NCBI RefSeq assembly: GCF_003255815.1
Contig: NC_037674.1
Span: 23,114,286 to 23,178,285, forward strand
Length of the DNA stretch: 64,000 nucleotides
Direction of reading: 5' to 3'
Source: Theropithecus gelada
Taxonomy: Eukaryota > Chordata > Mammalia > Primates > Cercopithecidae
The notes under the pieces were generated by a model, which ran no database searches, was not told the origin of the DNA, and saw nothing but the letters and a program-made list of their open reading frames with translations. Positions 1 to 11,373 of the stretch are shown here, in pieces. Made by a program: the position numbers and the translations under genes. Each line of letters begins with the position of its first letter. Positions within the stretch are counted from its first letter, which is position 1.

Positions 1-735
1 CCAAGGCAGAGGAATGCTCCTGCTGTAGTCAGGCAAATGAGTTCGACTGGATTTCTTTTGACAATACTGTTGGTACCTATTACTTTGGGGAGGACAGGTT
101 GCAGAAGACCAGATCATTTTTATACAGAATGTGAAATACTGATACAGCTATTCTTTTTTTTTTAAAGAACATTGTTTTATAAAGAACATGATTTCCAGTG
201 ATCTCTGGAGGCGCTAAAGCTAAAATTTCTGTTCTTGAAACACTTCAGCTTTGCAACTAAAATATTACAGATTAATAATAAATTAAACCGACCAATGATA
301 AACACTACTCAGTCCACCAACAACAAACGTGTTTGAATTCACCTTACCAATATTAATCCCAGCGTGTGTAAAACGGAACAGTAACTCTATGTGACCCCAG
401 ATAACATTTTGTAACATTGTACTTCCTTGTAGTTTGTAATGTGAGTTCAATCAGTATTTATGTTGAAATTTCTAACATGAAATCTAGTCTCTATCCTGTT
501 AATTTAATTTTTAAATGCTTTATCCATTTGTGCAAAGGTAAACGCAGATTGTATCTTTTTTAATGGTACGGCATAAAAAGTAACCCTCAAGTGAAGTGGC
601 TCTATACTGTTTTATAGAGTACTTTAACATGTATAGATATCTTGTAAACTTGTATTGTGGATGTGTAAATAATACGTACTTTGGGTTTTTAACACCGCAT
701 GTAAAGTCAAAATAAAATATACAAATCATTATATC
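1..735 (+). other. Probable 3' UTR (terminal exon end) of an unidentified gene
   Basis: This AT-rich, repeat-free stretch ends in a canonical AATAAA at 711-716. Several TGTA motifs (the kind bound by cleavage factor Im) lie in the 100 bases before it, for example in the TGTATTGTGGATGTGTAAAT context near 650-668, and a T/G-containing stretch follows near 734-760. That arrangement is typical of a real mRNA 3' end on the + strand. I do not recognise the gene. Frame 3 is open from base 3 to a TGA near 131 and frame 1 is open to about 164, but neither is long enough to be significant, so the coding end probably lies before this window or at its very edge. Alternative: an intergenic stretch with a chance AATAAA. 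Confidence 0.55.
711..716 (+). promoter_or_regulatory. Polyadenylation signal AATAAA
   Basis: A canonical hexamer in the context GTCAAAATAAAATATAC. The expected cleavage site is 10-30 bases downstream, about 725-745. Upstream TGTA elements support use. No second hexamer in a comparably convincing context was seen in the next kilobase. Confidence 0.55.
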
Positions 736-1885
736 TTGCCTCTTGATATTGAAGAGGTTTACAACGTATTAAATTTTTTAAATATTTTCAAGTCAATCAA
801 CACTGGTAAGAGTTGCTTTTAAAATCTGCCAAAATATTCTTGGAACAGTTGCTCTCCAGTCATGGTTGCACTACCATTCTCTCCTTGGAAGGCTGGTACT
901 GAAGGTCAGAGCCCCTGAGAAAAATGAGAAACTGCTCAGAAAACCAGCTGAACTGTACTGCATCAACAGTCAGACGCTTTAGGCAAACAGAGGTGGTTCA
1001 CATTATCCATAGATCTATCTAGTTCCACAGACATTTTTAAAATTCATGATTTGTTTTCCTGCATGAAATATTTCACATAATTTCAGTTCAAAATTATAAC
1101 TGGCAAACAGGGTTCCCGTGAACATTTCTTGCAATTTGGTATAAGGAGTTTCTCAGTTCCCTTGTTTTAAACAAATAGAATAAATTAGGAGCTATCTAAA
1201 TATCTAAACATTGAAATGGAAGGTAACGACATGATTCTACAGCTCTTTCTTAGCACCTAATGAGTTGGTGGCTGCTGTCATTGCTTCTCATGGATATTGA
1301 CAGTGGCAAGCCACTTCTGAGAAAGACAACAGGGGTGCTTGTAGGAATCCCTGCCCTTTTGGTTCTAGCTGCTACTCCTGGCCAAAGCCCATCTGCAGCT
1401 CCCGTGTGGTCATGTTTTCTCAAGGACCTTCAGCAGCATCTTTGCTGAACAGCAGAATGGCCATATTCCTGTCTCGAGTATTACTCTCCCTGACAGTGTC
1501 ATCTAATTAGGGGTGCTGCATTTCAGTATAATTTAGTGGTATCAGAAGTCCTTGTTTATTCCTATCATGGCATGCAATACTCCAGAGACATGAGGAAAAA
1601 TTTGCAGGAATCCTTTTGTGAGAGAGAAAGACCAGTGGATGACCTATTTGCCCCATTTCACAGCTCCCAGTACCACAGGTTGTGCCACCAGCCAGAGAGC
1701 CTGACCTCGGCCTTCCAAATGACCCCATCATTGGCAGGAAGTCTGTGTAAGTCTGCACACCATTATAGTGCTGGAGAAGAGGGTGGAAGGTGTCTCCTAT
1801 CTCACTGACTTGCCGAAGTCAATTTGTAACTCAGATTTTGAACAAATGGATGAAAGAAGACACAAGGGAAATGCATCTTCAACCT
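736..1885. other. Unique intergenic sequence, no gene seen
   Basis: No recognisable repeat, RNA gene or coding region. The short ORFs here (60-90 codons, overlapping on both strands at 1260-1808) have no recognisable domain and no splice or promoter context. Sequence immediately downstream of a 3' end is sometimes conserved, but that cannot be judged here. Confidence 0.5.
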
Positions 1886-2160
1886 TGTCTTGCTCTGTCG
1901 CCCAGGCTGGAGTGCAGTGGCAGGATCTCGGCTCACTGCAACCTCCACCTCCCAGGTTTGAGCAATACTCCTGCCTCAGCCTCCCGAATAGCTGGGATTA
2001 CAGGCACCCGCCACCATGCCCAGTTAATTTTTGTATTTTTAGTAGAGAAGGGGTTTCACCATGTTGGCCAGGTTGGTCTCGAACTCCTGACCTCAGGTGA
2101 TCTGCCCACCTCAGCCTTCCAAAGTGCTGGGATTACAGGCATGAGCCACCACATGCAGCC
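1886..2160 (-). mobile_element. Alu (S-type), tail end truncated
   Basis: Reads as the reverse complement of Alu. It contains GCTCACTGCAACCTCC, AGCTGGGATTACAGGC, a degraded middle A-linker, TTTTTAGTAGAGA and CAAAGTGCTGGGATTACAGG. The expected poly-T start and GAGACGGAG are missing at the left edge, so the 3' end of the element is lost. The overlapping ORFs of 110 and 129 codons here are translations of the Alu, not genes. Confidence 0.95.
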
Positions 2161-2844
2161 TCCTCCTAGGCTTCTTTAGCATTGCATTATCACTCATTTG
2201 CATTGCCTATTTCCATTAACTTGGTGTTTATTATACCTACTGCCTGTTTACTAGTTTTTCTGAGTTCAGCGACTTTTTTCTCTTCTAAAAAATGCACCTT
2301 TCTTTTCTCCCTTATAGAAGTTCTTAGCCTTATTCCATCATAGACATTTTTGATAATTTAATGAATGCTATGGACTGAAAGGCGCATTTCCCTTTCCTCT
2401 CCAGGACATTTACAGTCCCCTAAAATCACATCTGTGAATCCTCAAGATAAATGCTCAGATCCCATTTGAGAGACATAGGGTAAGGGAACTTGGGATTTTT
2501 TTTCAAAGGGAGCACATAAAACCAGAGAGTAATGGGACAAATACAATAAACTAACCAGGACAAGGCACTGTGCTCTGGTTCCAGAAATTCCATCGACTAA
2601 GCACTTGGTTACCCTGGGAAGGGGCAACTTTGAAGCCAGATGCAACACTTGAAATGCTGATACAGGCTAAGAAGAGAGGGCATCTCTTCTTCTGCCAGGT
2701 AGTGTCATGATGACCCAGGTGCTGGTCTGGCACTAGGAGGACTCAGCCTCCTGCCATCAGAGAGAGATCAACTTTCTCATCTTCTCCCAGCTGGTCTCCT
2801 TCATCTGCTTGTCAGAGGAGGGAAAAGAACAAAGTGTCCAAAGC
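2161..2844. other. Unique sequence, nothing recognised
   Basis: No repeat family, coding potential or RNA fold recognised; short opposing ORFs only. Confidence 0.4.
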
Positions 2845-3004
2845 AGCCCTAGGTCCGGGTCCAGGGAGCTGAGTTCTAATCCTCACCCCATCACTCATCT
2901 AGTGATTGAGGGCACTCCACCTCTCCTGACTTTGGTAAAGAGATGATTTGACATCCATTTCTCTGACAGTTCTATGGTCTCTGTCAACTCTGCAATTCTA
3001 TTAT
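2845..3004 (+). repeat. Possible diverged MIR
   Basis: GGAGCTGAGTTCTAATCCTC, followed by a degraded CACTCATCTAGTGATTGAGGG and then CTCCACCTCTCCTGACTTTG, follows the order of the MIR SINE core (donor-like start, core, then the CTCATCTGTAAAATG-type end). Divergence is high and no terminal match is clean. Confidence 0.4.
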
Positions 3005-3654
3005 TTTATGAATGCTATGCTTAACTATTACAAGTTCAATAGCTTGGTTGGTAGTATGTTTATGGATGCATGAGGCCTGCTTCCTGTTAGATATAAGATA
3101 TATGTGAGATTAACAATAAGTTATGACAAACAGTGCACTTTAAGCCATTTACCTTGGATCTACTAATATATTTGACGTTTACACTTTTTGCATATATAAC
3201 ATGTGAAACACTTAAATCTCTGCCAGTGTTGCATTTTTTATCAAGTAGATGTGATATCATAAACAAAGAAGAATGGAACTATAATAAAATCAATCTTTAA
3301 TTCTTGAGGGGATGGAGAGTGCAAGGCTAGAGGGGGAGGTAATGTCTTGGTCATTCAAATAGTGAATCAACTAGAATTCATATGTAAAGAAAAATAGCAT
3401 ATTTTTAGCCCCTGTCTTATAATATAATTCTTTTTAAAAATTAGATATTGATTACTGGTTGATAAATCTCATTTTAACATGCACTTGAGTACACTTAGCC
3501 TCATATGCAGGGTTTGGGTAAAGTATGAAAATACAGCGTTATATATGCGCTGTTACTTGTGAGCGTTCTTCGTTAGTGTGAGATGGACCTACCCAATGCT
3601 ACTGTAAAGACTGACTTCTGACCAGTTAGAGCAGTGGTAAGAAGGACAATTTGT

Positions 3655-3790
3655 CAGTGTCAAGCAGCCCTGTGCAGTGGAATGTTCCATGCTGATGGAG
3701 GTTCTAAATCTGTGCTGTACAACCTAGTAGCTTAGCGTATGTGGTTACTGAGTATTTGAAATGTGGCCAGTATTTGTGAGGACTTACTAC
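3655..3790 (+). repeat. Old DNA-transposon-like repeat fragment
   Basis: GAATGTTCCATGCTGATGGA, then TCTAAATCTGTGCTGTACAA, and later ACTGAGTATTTGAAATGTGG resemble the dispersed repeat whose ends read GTGCTGTCCAATA and CACTTGAAATGTGGCT. It is probably a nonautonomous hAT-type element. The exact family was not determined. Confidence 0.4.
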
Positions 3791-3859
3791 ACTGGGCAAA
3801 GCCATCTACAAGGCCACCCCTGCTGCTGCACCACTGTAAGAGGTCAGGCTGTGGCTCTG

Positions 3860-6710
3860 AATACAGCAATTCCATGAAGTATTTAACTCTGATTAAAAGA
3901 TAAGACATGCCTTGTACATTTTGTGTATCTACCCTGGGGCTTCACAGACAGTTGAACTCACAATTGATCGCCCAATCAATCACAGATCTAGTTTGAGGTC
4001 TGTTTTCTGATTTAGAAACTATAATAAGCACATCCATTGACTGCTAAAAAGCATCAGTGCTTGGCTTATGTGGACAGACTTCTCTTACATTTTCCTGGTG
4101 CTTTTGAGCGCTATTCAGTTAATCCCCAACATGCCTTTTTTTTTCTTTTTGAAAGGGATAAGATTGTCATTCCCATTTTCAAGGTACAGAAATTAAGATG
4201 AGTGTGAGTGTGACAACTGTGGACATGTAAATGACAGTCAGTTCAAAAATCAGGGCTAATTCACATTCTCACACTCATGCCCGATGGACAAGCTAACACC
4301 CTCTGCGAGACGGTTGAAAAGGGAGTATCGGTGTTCAATCAGTGAGGATGGCCTCTCTCCAGCACTTCATGTATAATGAGGAGAAACAAAAAAGGTAGAA
4401 TAATTACAGTATCCAGGAATACGTGCCAAACTTCTAATGAAAAACAGAACATTCAGTGACATCAGTCACATGCTGAGCCATCATAATGAACATGCCAAAT
4501 CAATTATTTGAAAAAACAATCCATGGGCTGAATTGACAAGGTGTAGGCTGAAAGCAACCAAAAGGATGCATTCAGAGATGCTACAAGAAACTAACCTGAT
4601 GTGTCCAAATGGTACCCATCTAGGTTTCTGGGCATCTTGCCAGATCTACACCTGCGGACTGGCAGAGAGTCTCTGGGGAGAATTTGTTTATTTCTTACTT
4701 TGCAATTTCTTCATATTGAGCTGTGGTTGTATATTGGGAGTTAAACACAGTTACAGTTTTTCCACTGCTCCCTATGGTTGGGAGATCTTTAGGAGTCGGA
4801 CTATCTTAAAGAATGTTTTCTGATCATTTGAGCTGCCTAGCCTTTTGTGAGCCATTAGAGTAAGCACACAAAAAAAACATCTGTTGAAGAAACAAATTTG
4901 GTAATCGCCCCAGCATCTTACCCTAAGTCAGGTGGCAGGGCCTTGCCAGACATTTGCAACTGTTAATGCTAATAAGCATAGTAAAAGCATATAGACCTTC
5001 TTAGCATTTGCAAATCAGGTTTTCAAATAAGAGGATTATAGCATTTTTTAACCATTCTCAAAGGAGCATTCCATGGGTTTGGGAGACAGCTTTGGAAAGT
5101 ATAATAAAGAAATGGAACCCTTGGAGCACTTTTGCAAATGTGAAAGTTTAGAGAGTTTTAGGGAGCATTTGGGGTATGAATTAGGCTCCAAAGTTCAATG
5201 ACATCTCAGGTTCAGAGATAGAGTCAGGCAGTTTGGAGTTTTGTTGGTCTGTATGTTACTGGAGTGACTCATAAAATTGAGATCAATTCTTAAGATTCAA
5301 TCTGATCTGATGAGAGCCTCTTCTGGCTGCCCAGTTAAGGCTTCACCCTGAAAAATTCCATCGGTTTTTCAGGACTTACTAAACTATTATTTCCAACTAC
5401 CTATGGAACTCACACTTCATAGAGGTAGAAATGATTGACATCATGTGGTTTGCTTAATTTGCATGAATATCATAAATGAGAGAAAAGAGCAAAACACTAA
5501 AATGGAAGAAAACAATAGAGTTCAAATTATTTTAAATATGTGTACATATATAGGAGTCTAGAAAAAAAAACATACAAAAATATTAAAAACCGCTTAGAAT
5601 CATTAAAACTGACATATTTTGAAACATGCTTCATTCAAACACATTTTTGAAAATTCTCTGTACATTTTTATTCTAACTTTGTTTTAAAAAGGAAAAAAAA
5701 ACTCCTGGAAACAGCCCCTGACTTTGTTTAGTTATCTAGTATCAAGAAAAGATGAAGACTTTATTTACCACTGAAAACAAACTCCCAAAAGTTTTATTTT
5801 GCTACAAGGAAGGTATCAATGATTATGATCGACCTTGACGTTCTTTGGTTCCTAGAGTGTCTAAATAAAATGTTTCTTTCTTTTTTTTTTTTTTTCCTGG
5901 AGATACTGGGAATAAACTGATGAAATGTGGAAATTATAAAAAACCAAAAGACAGAACTCAGGACAGAACTAGGACCCAGGCAGAATAGCCAGGCAATGGC
6001 AGAGCACGGTGTGGGTACATGGCTAGCGTCCAGAGGAGGAACTCAGAATGGAGATGCTGTGGCAGGCAGCCTGGGCCTTCTCTGTATCTCAAAGGGCAAC
6101 CACGCAAAAAACTGGAAAACCCCATTTTTTCCTTTGTCTTTTCTTTCCTAGATTCAAGAATAACAGAAAGCAAGGAAGCAGATGAAAAGAGAGCAGGTAG
6201 CTTTGAGGACAATGAGATTATTATGGTAATGACAACTTGGGAAAATATGAAAAAATTAGCAGAGCAAACTCCTCTCCTCTGTGACAGCATGCCAGTTAAG
6301 GATGTCAGGAAAGCCACACCCCTTTGCAAAGTTCCCTGCAATTTCTCCCCTCCCCCTACTTTTTAAAAAGTAAATTTTCTCAATTTAACAAGTTCTCTTT
6401 TAGGAGAAGCAACTCTGCTCCTCCTTCTGTTGTAGCTATGGACTACCTTAAGGAGAGAGATGTTTTGGGGTAATCTCAACCAGTCTAGCCAGGCAAAATG
6501 GAATTGGCATTTAATGGCCTGGTTGTATGTCATACTATTTCATTAGGGTTTCCACAGTTCCAACTTACATCAAGAATGTCAATACCAAGACCACTCAATA
6601 GGAAGATCTTGTTTCCTGAAAATGAGCCTAGGAATCAAAAGGCATAAAGCCACCATAGAGAAAATTACCCCCATTGTTGAAAAAAAATTAAGTTATTGCA
6701 TAACTGGACA
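3860..6710. other. Mostly unique AT-rich sequence
   Basis: No convincing gene. It contains a poly-T run at about 5878-5896 and a weak MIR-like patch near 4150-4290 on the minus strand (ATTCCCATTTTCAAGGTACA). ORFs at 4533-4823 and 6019-6366 have ordinary non-coding composition and no recognisable domains. Confidence 0.4.
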
Positions 6711-7319
6711 TGTCAGAGGCATTCGAACCAGAGCGACTCCATTTTGAGTGAGGGCTAGGAAAATGAGGCTGGGACTTGCTGAGCTGCATTCCCAGAAAGT
6801 TAGGCATTCCTGACCTCTAGATATTTACAGTTAAGGGAACAGATTGATAACGTTTACTAAACAGACCCAGACTTGGGATTGTCCTAATAGCCTGATATCT
6901 TGAGAACAAAAGCATTCCTAATTTTGCTTGAAAGATAATATATTGATTCTTACGAAAATTAAACCTTTATCAAAAACCTTTGTAGCAGAGCACATCTCCC
7001 CATAATATTTTTTCATCATATATATGTGTGTGTAGATATATGTGTGTGTATATATATGTGTGTGTGTATATATGTGTGTGTATATATACACACAAGCATT
7101 GGACCTAGGGTGGACGTGTTCCTCCTACTTTTGGAAGCACCCTACTCTGTCTATGGAGTAGCTGTCCTTTCACAACTTTACCTTCTTATTTTATTTTATT
7201 TTTTTGCGAGACAATAAACTTTCCTTTGCTTTGCACTGTGGACTCGCCCTGAATTCTTTCTTGCAAGAGATCCAAGAACCCTCTCCTGGGGTCTGGATCG
7301 GGACCCTTTTCCTGTAACA
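6711..7319 (+). mobile_element. Solo LTR, ERV1 type, with internal TG/TA microsatellite
   Basis: It begins TGTCAG and ends GTAACA, the usual TG...CA LTR boundaries. It carries GCGACTCCATTTTGAGTGAG near the start, AATAAA at 7213-7218, and the typical U5 tail CTGGATCGGGACCC. The flanks GACA (6707-6710) and GACG (7320-7323) fit a decayed 4-bp target duplication. No internal retroviral genes adjoin it, so it is a solo LTR. A (TG/TA)n tract interrupts it at 7018-7096. The family is in the MER4/MER61-like group, but the exact name is uncertain. Confidence 0.75.
7018..7096. repeat. (TATATGTGTG)n compound microsatellite
   Basis: Alternating TA and TG blocks run from TATATATGTGTGTG to TATATATACACACA, lying inside the ERV1 LTR. 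The alternating purine-pyrimidine pattern is likely length-polymorphic. Confidence 0.9.
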
Positions 7320-8839
7320 GACGTGTGTCTCTTGGTTTTAGATTAGTCACCGACTGCCAGGGAGATAGCTCTGGAGTTAGAATGCTTCTACTGTACATAT
7401 GAAATCTCCCCAGTTGAACAATTTCTAAATCTCCAGCATCTACAATGTGTACCCTGGGAACACTGAAAACACATTGGTCACATTTTGAGACCCCTGCTGC
7501 ACTGGGCCTTATACACATTTGGTGAGAATCAGGCCAGGCCCTAGCCTAACAAAGTTATTGCCCTGAGCCAGCATTGATGGTAGCCAAGAGCTACAACATT
7601 TTGCAGTTTTTCGCTTTGAATCTTTTATGCCTTTGCCAGTGATATTATCTTTTGCTTCTTTTCCTCTCATGTTTATTTGAACACCAGTATATTTAGGCAG
7701 TTATTTAGAAGACATACAAGAAAGATTCAGGTTAACTATGTTTGACAGAAATCTATAAGATAATCCCTATATAAACGTGTCTAACAACTATTTGGTTTTG
7801 TTCACATCTGATTAAAACATAACAGGAAAAGTCACCGTTCATAAAAACAACACAACAAAAATTCTTGGCAGAATGGTTGAGTTTTAGAGCTTTGTGAAAA
7901 AACTCCCTTTAGTGTTGGAATAAACACTGAAAAAGGAAGGCAGGGAGTCTAGAAAGAATGAATTCCCCTTCAGCCCTATAATTAGGATCCTTCCACCATG
8001 TGAGTGGCAAAAAGCATGGGGAATGTGGCATGTTTGGAAATGTAAAATATCACTCTGAGGTCTTATATTTCCCTCAGGAGAGAAGGTAGCTTCCAGAAGC
8101 TTAGGAGGGACAATTAATTACAGGCTTTCATTGGGAAAACAGAAAGAGAATGAAGGATCTTAGAAACCAAACGGGAATGTCAGAAGACCCTGAAAACTTC
8201 TCTAAGAGCAAGCAACTAGTTGAAAGACAGAAGGCCACGTAGAGAACATTCTGCTTCATAACTACATTACCCTGACATCCCAAACAACAAAGTATGAGGG
8301 AGGCTAGGAAACTCTGTACTCATGCTTAGCTGGACTCTTTGATAAATGTTGAAGGAGATAGAAAGGAAAGTTGAATAGGAAGGAAAACTGGGAGAAGCTG
8401 GGGAGCAATGATAACATTTAAACACTAGTAAGCTAGGTACCTAAGTGTTTCTACACACTTAAAAGGATTGTCATAATATGCAACATAATATTATTTTGGT
8501 AAATAAATAATGACACACTTCCATTCTATAAGTAGATGTATATTCTATGATTTATATAAGCATTGAGGAAATTATTAAAGGATAAACACCAAGTGTTAAC
8601 GTATGTTACTGAGTAAAGTGCAGGAAGTCAAAATGGTAATAACAATAGCAGAATGTGACAGGGAGGATGACCACAGTAAAGAGCGTGTATGATATCATCC
8701 CATTCCTGAGTACATATCCATATCTACATCTATATAGACACACAAATACTGTGTCTTTATATCAGGATAAAGAGATGTGTGGACGATCAGCATATTTGGC
8801 TGTCTACCTACTAACCACCCACCCACCTATCCCTGCTCT
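7320..8839. other. Unique sequence with a possible L1 scrap near 8655-8800
   Basis: No gene found. GTATGATATCATCCCATTCC followed by a TATATA/CACA stretch resembles the L1M 3' region (GTATGATCCCATTT type), but the match is short. Confidence 0.3.
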
Positions 8840-9242
8840 AATTTGCTGAGAGTGGTCAGCTCCACCTACAGAGCCTGAAAATGCAAAATACTTCCTTTTC
8901 CAGTCTCTCTTACACTGAAAGCTTAGACATGCGACTCAATTCTGGCCAGTAGAATCCGAGCAAAAGTGTGGGAGGGCTTTAAGGGAGGTTGTCTTTTCTA
9001 AGAAAGAGGGAATACATGAAGAAAAGTCTGCTTTCCGGTAGTGGAAGCAACAGATGGTGCATGGATCAGCAGCTGCCATCTTGATACCACGAAAGCAGGC
9101 TAGGGGAAAGGTTCACATGCTGAAGATGGCATAGTAAAGAGATTGAGTGCCCTCAAGTCCTTAATGGCTATGTAGAGCTGCTAAACGAACCAACTTTGAA
9201 GACTCTCAGGTTTGGATTTCCTGTTACAGAAGACATGAATGC
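8840..9242 (+). mobile_element. Ancient LTR-like element, first part (split by Alu)
   Basis: TTCCTTTTCCAGTCTCTCTT, then ATTCTGGCCAGTAGAATCCG, then AGCAGCTGCCATCTTGATAC, then GAAGATGGCATAGTAAAGAG, and finally CCTGTTACAG follow the order of an old mammalian LTR family (probably ERVL-MaLR). The Alu at 9243-9531 lies in its distal part, and sequence continues to about 9600 (ACCCTAACAGATA). Family name uncertain. Confidence 0.45.
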
Positions 9243-9531
9243 TTTTGTTTTGTTTTGTTTTGAAACGAGTCTCGCTCTTTTGCCCAGGCTGGAGTGAAGT
9301 GGCGCAATCTCGGCTCAGTGCAACCGCCGTCCCCAAGGTTCAAGCGATTCTCCTGCCCCAGCCTCCCAAGTAGCTGGGATTACAGGCACAAGCCACCATA
9401 CTAATGTTTGTATTTTTAGTAGAGACGGGGTTTTGCCATGTTGGTCAGTCTGGTCTCAAATTCCCGACCTCAGGGGATCCACACCCCTCAGCCTCCCAAA
9501 GTGCTAGGATTACCATAGGCATGCGCCTGGC
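9243..9531 (-). mobile_element. Alu, reverse orientation
   Basis: Starts with (TTTTG)n in place of a pure T tail, then GAGTCTCGCTCTTTTGCCCA, CAGCCTCCCAAGTAGCTGGG, TTTTTAGTAGAGACGGGG and a degraded promoter-side end. The flanks GAATGCTT and GAATGTTC suggest a decayed target duplication. Confidence 0.95.
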
Positions 9532-9715
9532 GAATGTTCTTCTTGTCCCATTGTTGGTCAGGTATTGCTTCTTCTAGTCAAAAGCACCCTAACAGATAGA
9601 GTAAACAACATGTTCAAGATGGTCATCTCATAGTGGATGAATTAGGAGGGAAGATGGGGTGAAAATCTCCACCTCTCTCTTATCTATTTATCTGTCCTGT
9701 ATAATTTGTTTACAT

Positions 9716-9895
9716 TGGTGCTTTTCAAGCCTGGTTGTACATTAGAATCATCTGGCGAGGTTTTTAAAACCACCAAAGCCTGGACTAGATCCCAGAATAA
9801 TTAATCAATTAAATTAGCATCTCTAGGGTGGGCTCAGGCATTGGTATTTTTAAAGTGGTCTCCAAAAGATTTTGATGTACAGAGTTGAAATCCCT
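9716..9895 (+). mobile_element. MER5A-like hAT-Charlie MITE
   Basis: GTACATTAGAATCATCTGGC near the left end, GGTGGGCTCAGGCATTGGTA in the middle and GATGTACAGAGTTGAAATCC at the right are the ordered landmarks of MER5A (near-palindromic, about 180 bp). It is nonautonomous, with no coding capacity. Confidence 0.8.
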
Positions 9896-9944
9896 TGCTC
9901 CGTGTTATGTCTTCTCTATGTATTATACAAATGCTCATGTGTGT

Positions 9945-9975
9945 ATTTATCATCTACTGCTACGAAACAAACTCT
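9945..9975 (+). mobile_element. LTR16-like LTR, left fragment
   Basis: TCATCTACTGCTACGAAACA matches the start of ERVL LTRs of the LTR16 type (CTATTGCTGCGTAACAAACC). The continuation CTCAAATTTGATGGCTGACA occurs only after 10889, so another LTR interrupts this copy. Confidence 0.55.
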
Positions 9976-10888
9976 TGTATTAGTTTCATATTGCTGCATA
10001 ACACATTAGCACCAACTTGGAGACTTTTAACACTCATTTATTAGTTCACAGTTCTGTAGGTCAGAAATGTGGGCCGGCTGGACAGGGTTCCCCACTCAGG
10101 GTTGCACAAATCTATAATCAAGGTGTTAACTGAACTGTGCTCTTATCTGGAGGCCCTGGAGAAGAATCTGCTCACAACTGTCTCAGACTGTTGGTAGAAT
10201 TCAGTTTCCTCTGATTGTAGGACTGAGGTCCCAGTTTTCTTGCTGGCAGTCGGCAAGGGCTGCTCTGACCATCCAGAGGCTGTTTTACTTCTTGTCATGT
10301 GGCCCTCTACATCTTTAAGACAGTAAGGCCATATCAAATCCTTCTTTTCTTTTTTTTTTTTAAAAGGAGTCTCGCTCTGTTGCCCAGAGTGCAGTGGCGT
10401 GATCTCTGCTCACTACAACCTCCATCCCCCGGGTTCAAGCAGTTCTCATGCTTCGACCTTCTGAGTAGCTGGGATTACAGGCACGTGCTATCTCACCCAG
10501 CAAATTTTTTGTATTTTAGTAGAGACTGGGTTTCACCATGTTGGCCAGGCTGGTCTTGAACTCCTGACCTCAAGTGATCAGCCCATCTCGGCTTCCCAAA
10601 GTGCTAGGATTACAGGCGTGAGCCACCATGCCCGGCCTCAAATCCCTCTTATTCTTCATATCTGTATGAGCTTTTATTCTGCTACCAGCCAGAGAAAACT
10701 TGTTGCTCTTAAGTGCTCACTTAAATATTTTATAAGATCACATAAGGATCCTATTAGAAGGTCAACGGACTTGGGGCTTTAATGATATTTGAAAAATCCC
10801 TTCATAGCAGTACCTAGATTAGTATTTAATTGAATAACCAGGCAATGGGAATCTTAGAAGGGCAATCTTTAGGAATCTGTCTACCACA
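9976..10888 (+). mobile_element. ERVL-class LTR interrupted by an Alu
   Basis: It begins TGTATTAGTTTCATATTGCT and ends CTGTCTACCACA (TG...CA). CAGTTCTGTAGGTCAGAAAT and AATCAAGGTGTTAACTGAAC near the start and GGATCCTATTAGAAGGTCAA near the end match the ordered landmarks of MLT2/LTR33-type ERVL LTRs. An Alu occupies 10347-10637. No internal ERVL genes adjoin it. The exact subfamily is uncertain. Confidence 0.65.
10347..10637 (-). mobile_element. Alu with 13-bp target duplication
   Basis: Poly-T, GAGTCTCGCTCTGTTGCCCA, AGTAGCTGGGATTACAGGC and GCGTGAGCCACCATGCCCGG are present. The flanks TCAAATCCTTCTT (10334-10346) and TCAAATCCCTCTT (10638-10650) form a target-site duplication with one mismatch, marking a complete insertion into the ERVL LTR. 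Confidence 0.97.
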
Positions 10889-11373
10889 ATACCCTCAAAT
10901 TTGATGGCTGACAACAATAACCATTTATTTCCTTACAGTTCTGTAAGTTAACAACTTGGCAGGGCTCATTTGGGAGAGCTTACCTCTCCTCCACAGAGTG
11001 TCGACTAGGCTTACTTGTGCATTTGCAGTCAATCTGTTAGTAGATTTGTCTGTGAGATTGGCTGTCCCCGATGACCTCATATACCTTGGGTCTTGGCTAG
11101 GACATCTGGGACAGACGGATCTGTATTGTCAAATGGTCTCTTTCACTGTCTCCCTGTGATCTCTTAACCTCAAAGAGGCTGCCTAGACTTCTTTCAAAAT
11201 GCAGTGTTCCAAGAGAATGAGAGAGGATGCTCCCAGGCCTCACTAACAAGAGGCTTGGAAATCACACAAAATCACATCTGCCACCTCTTTTTGGTCAAAG
11301 CAAGTCACAAAGCCAGTCCAGATCAGAAAGTAGGGGAAATGGACTCCACCGCTTGATAGAGGAGCTGTAAAAA
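10889..11373 (+). mobile_element. LTR16-like LTR, right fragment
   Basis: Continues from 9945-9975. It contains CAACAATAACCATTTATTTC, the long middle with GCTGTCCCCGATGACCTCAT, AAAGCAAGTCACAAAGCCAG and GGAAATGGACTCCACCGCTT, the usual order in LTR16-family LTRs. The right end decays after GGAGCTGTAAAAAG. Confidence 0.65.

Noticed and set aside
3..131. Open frame at the very left edge ending in TGA, possibly the last codons of a protein
   Set aside because: Forty-odd open codons are expected by chance (frame 1 is open even further), the sequence matches no protein I recognise, and it cannot be extended upstream. Not called as a CDS.
1790..2179. 129-codon ORF
   Set aside because: It is a translation of the reverse-strand Alu. 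The same applies to the ORFs at 10299-10559, 26658-26894, 27036-27437, 34570-34824, 36665-36853 and 63700-63894.
5927..6366. Overlapping ORFs on both strands that could suggest a small exon
   Set aside because: No splice-site or domain evidence, and both strands and several frames are equally open.
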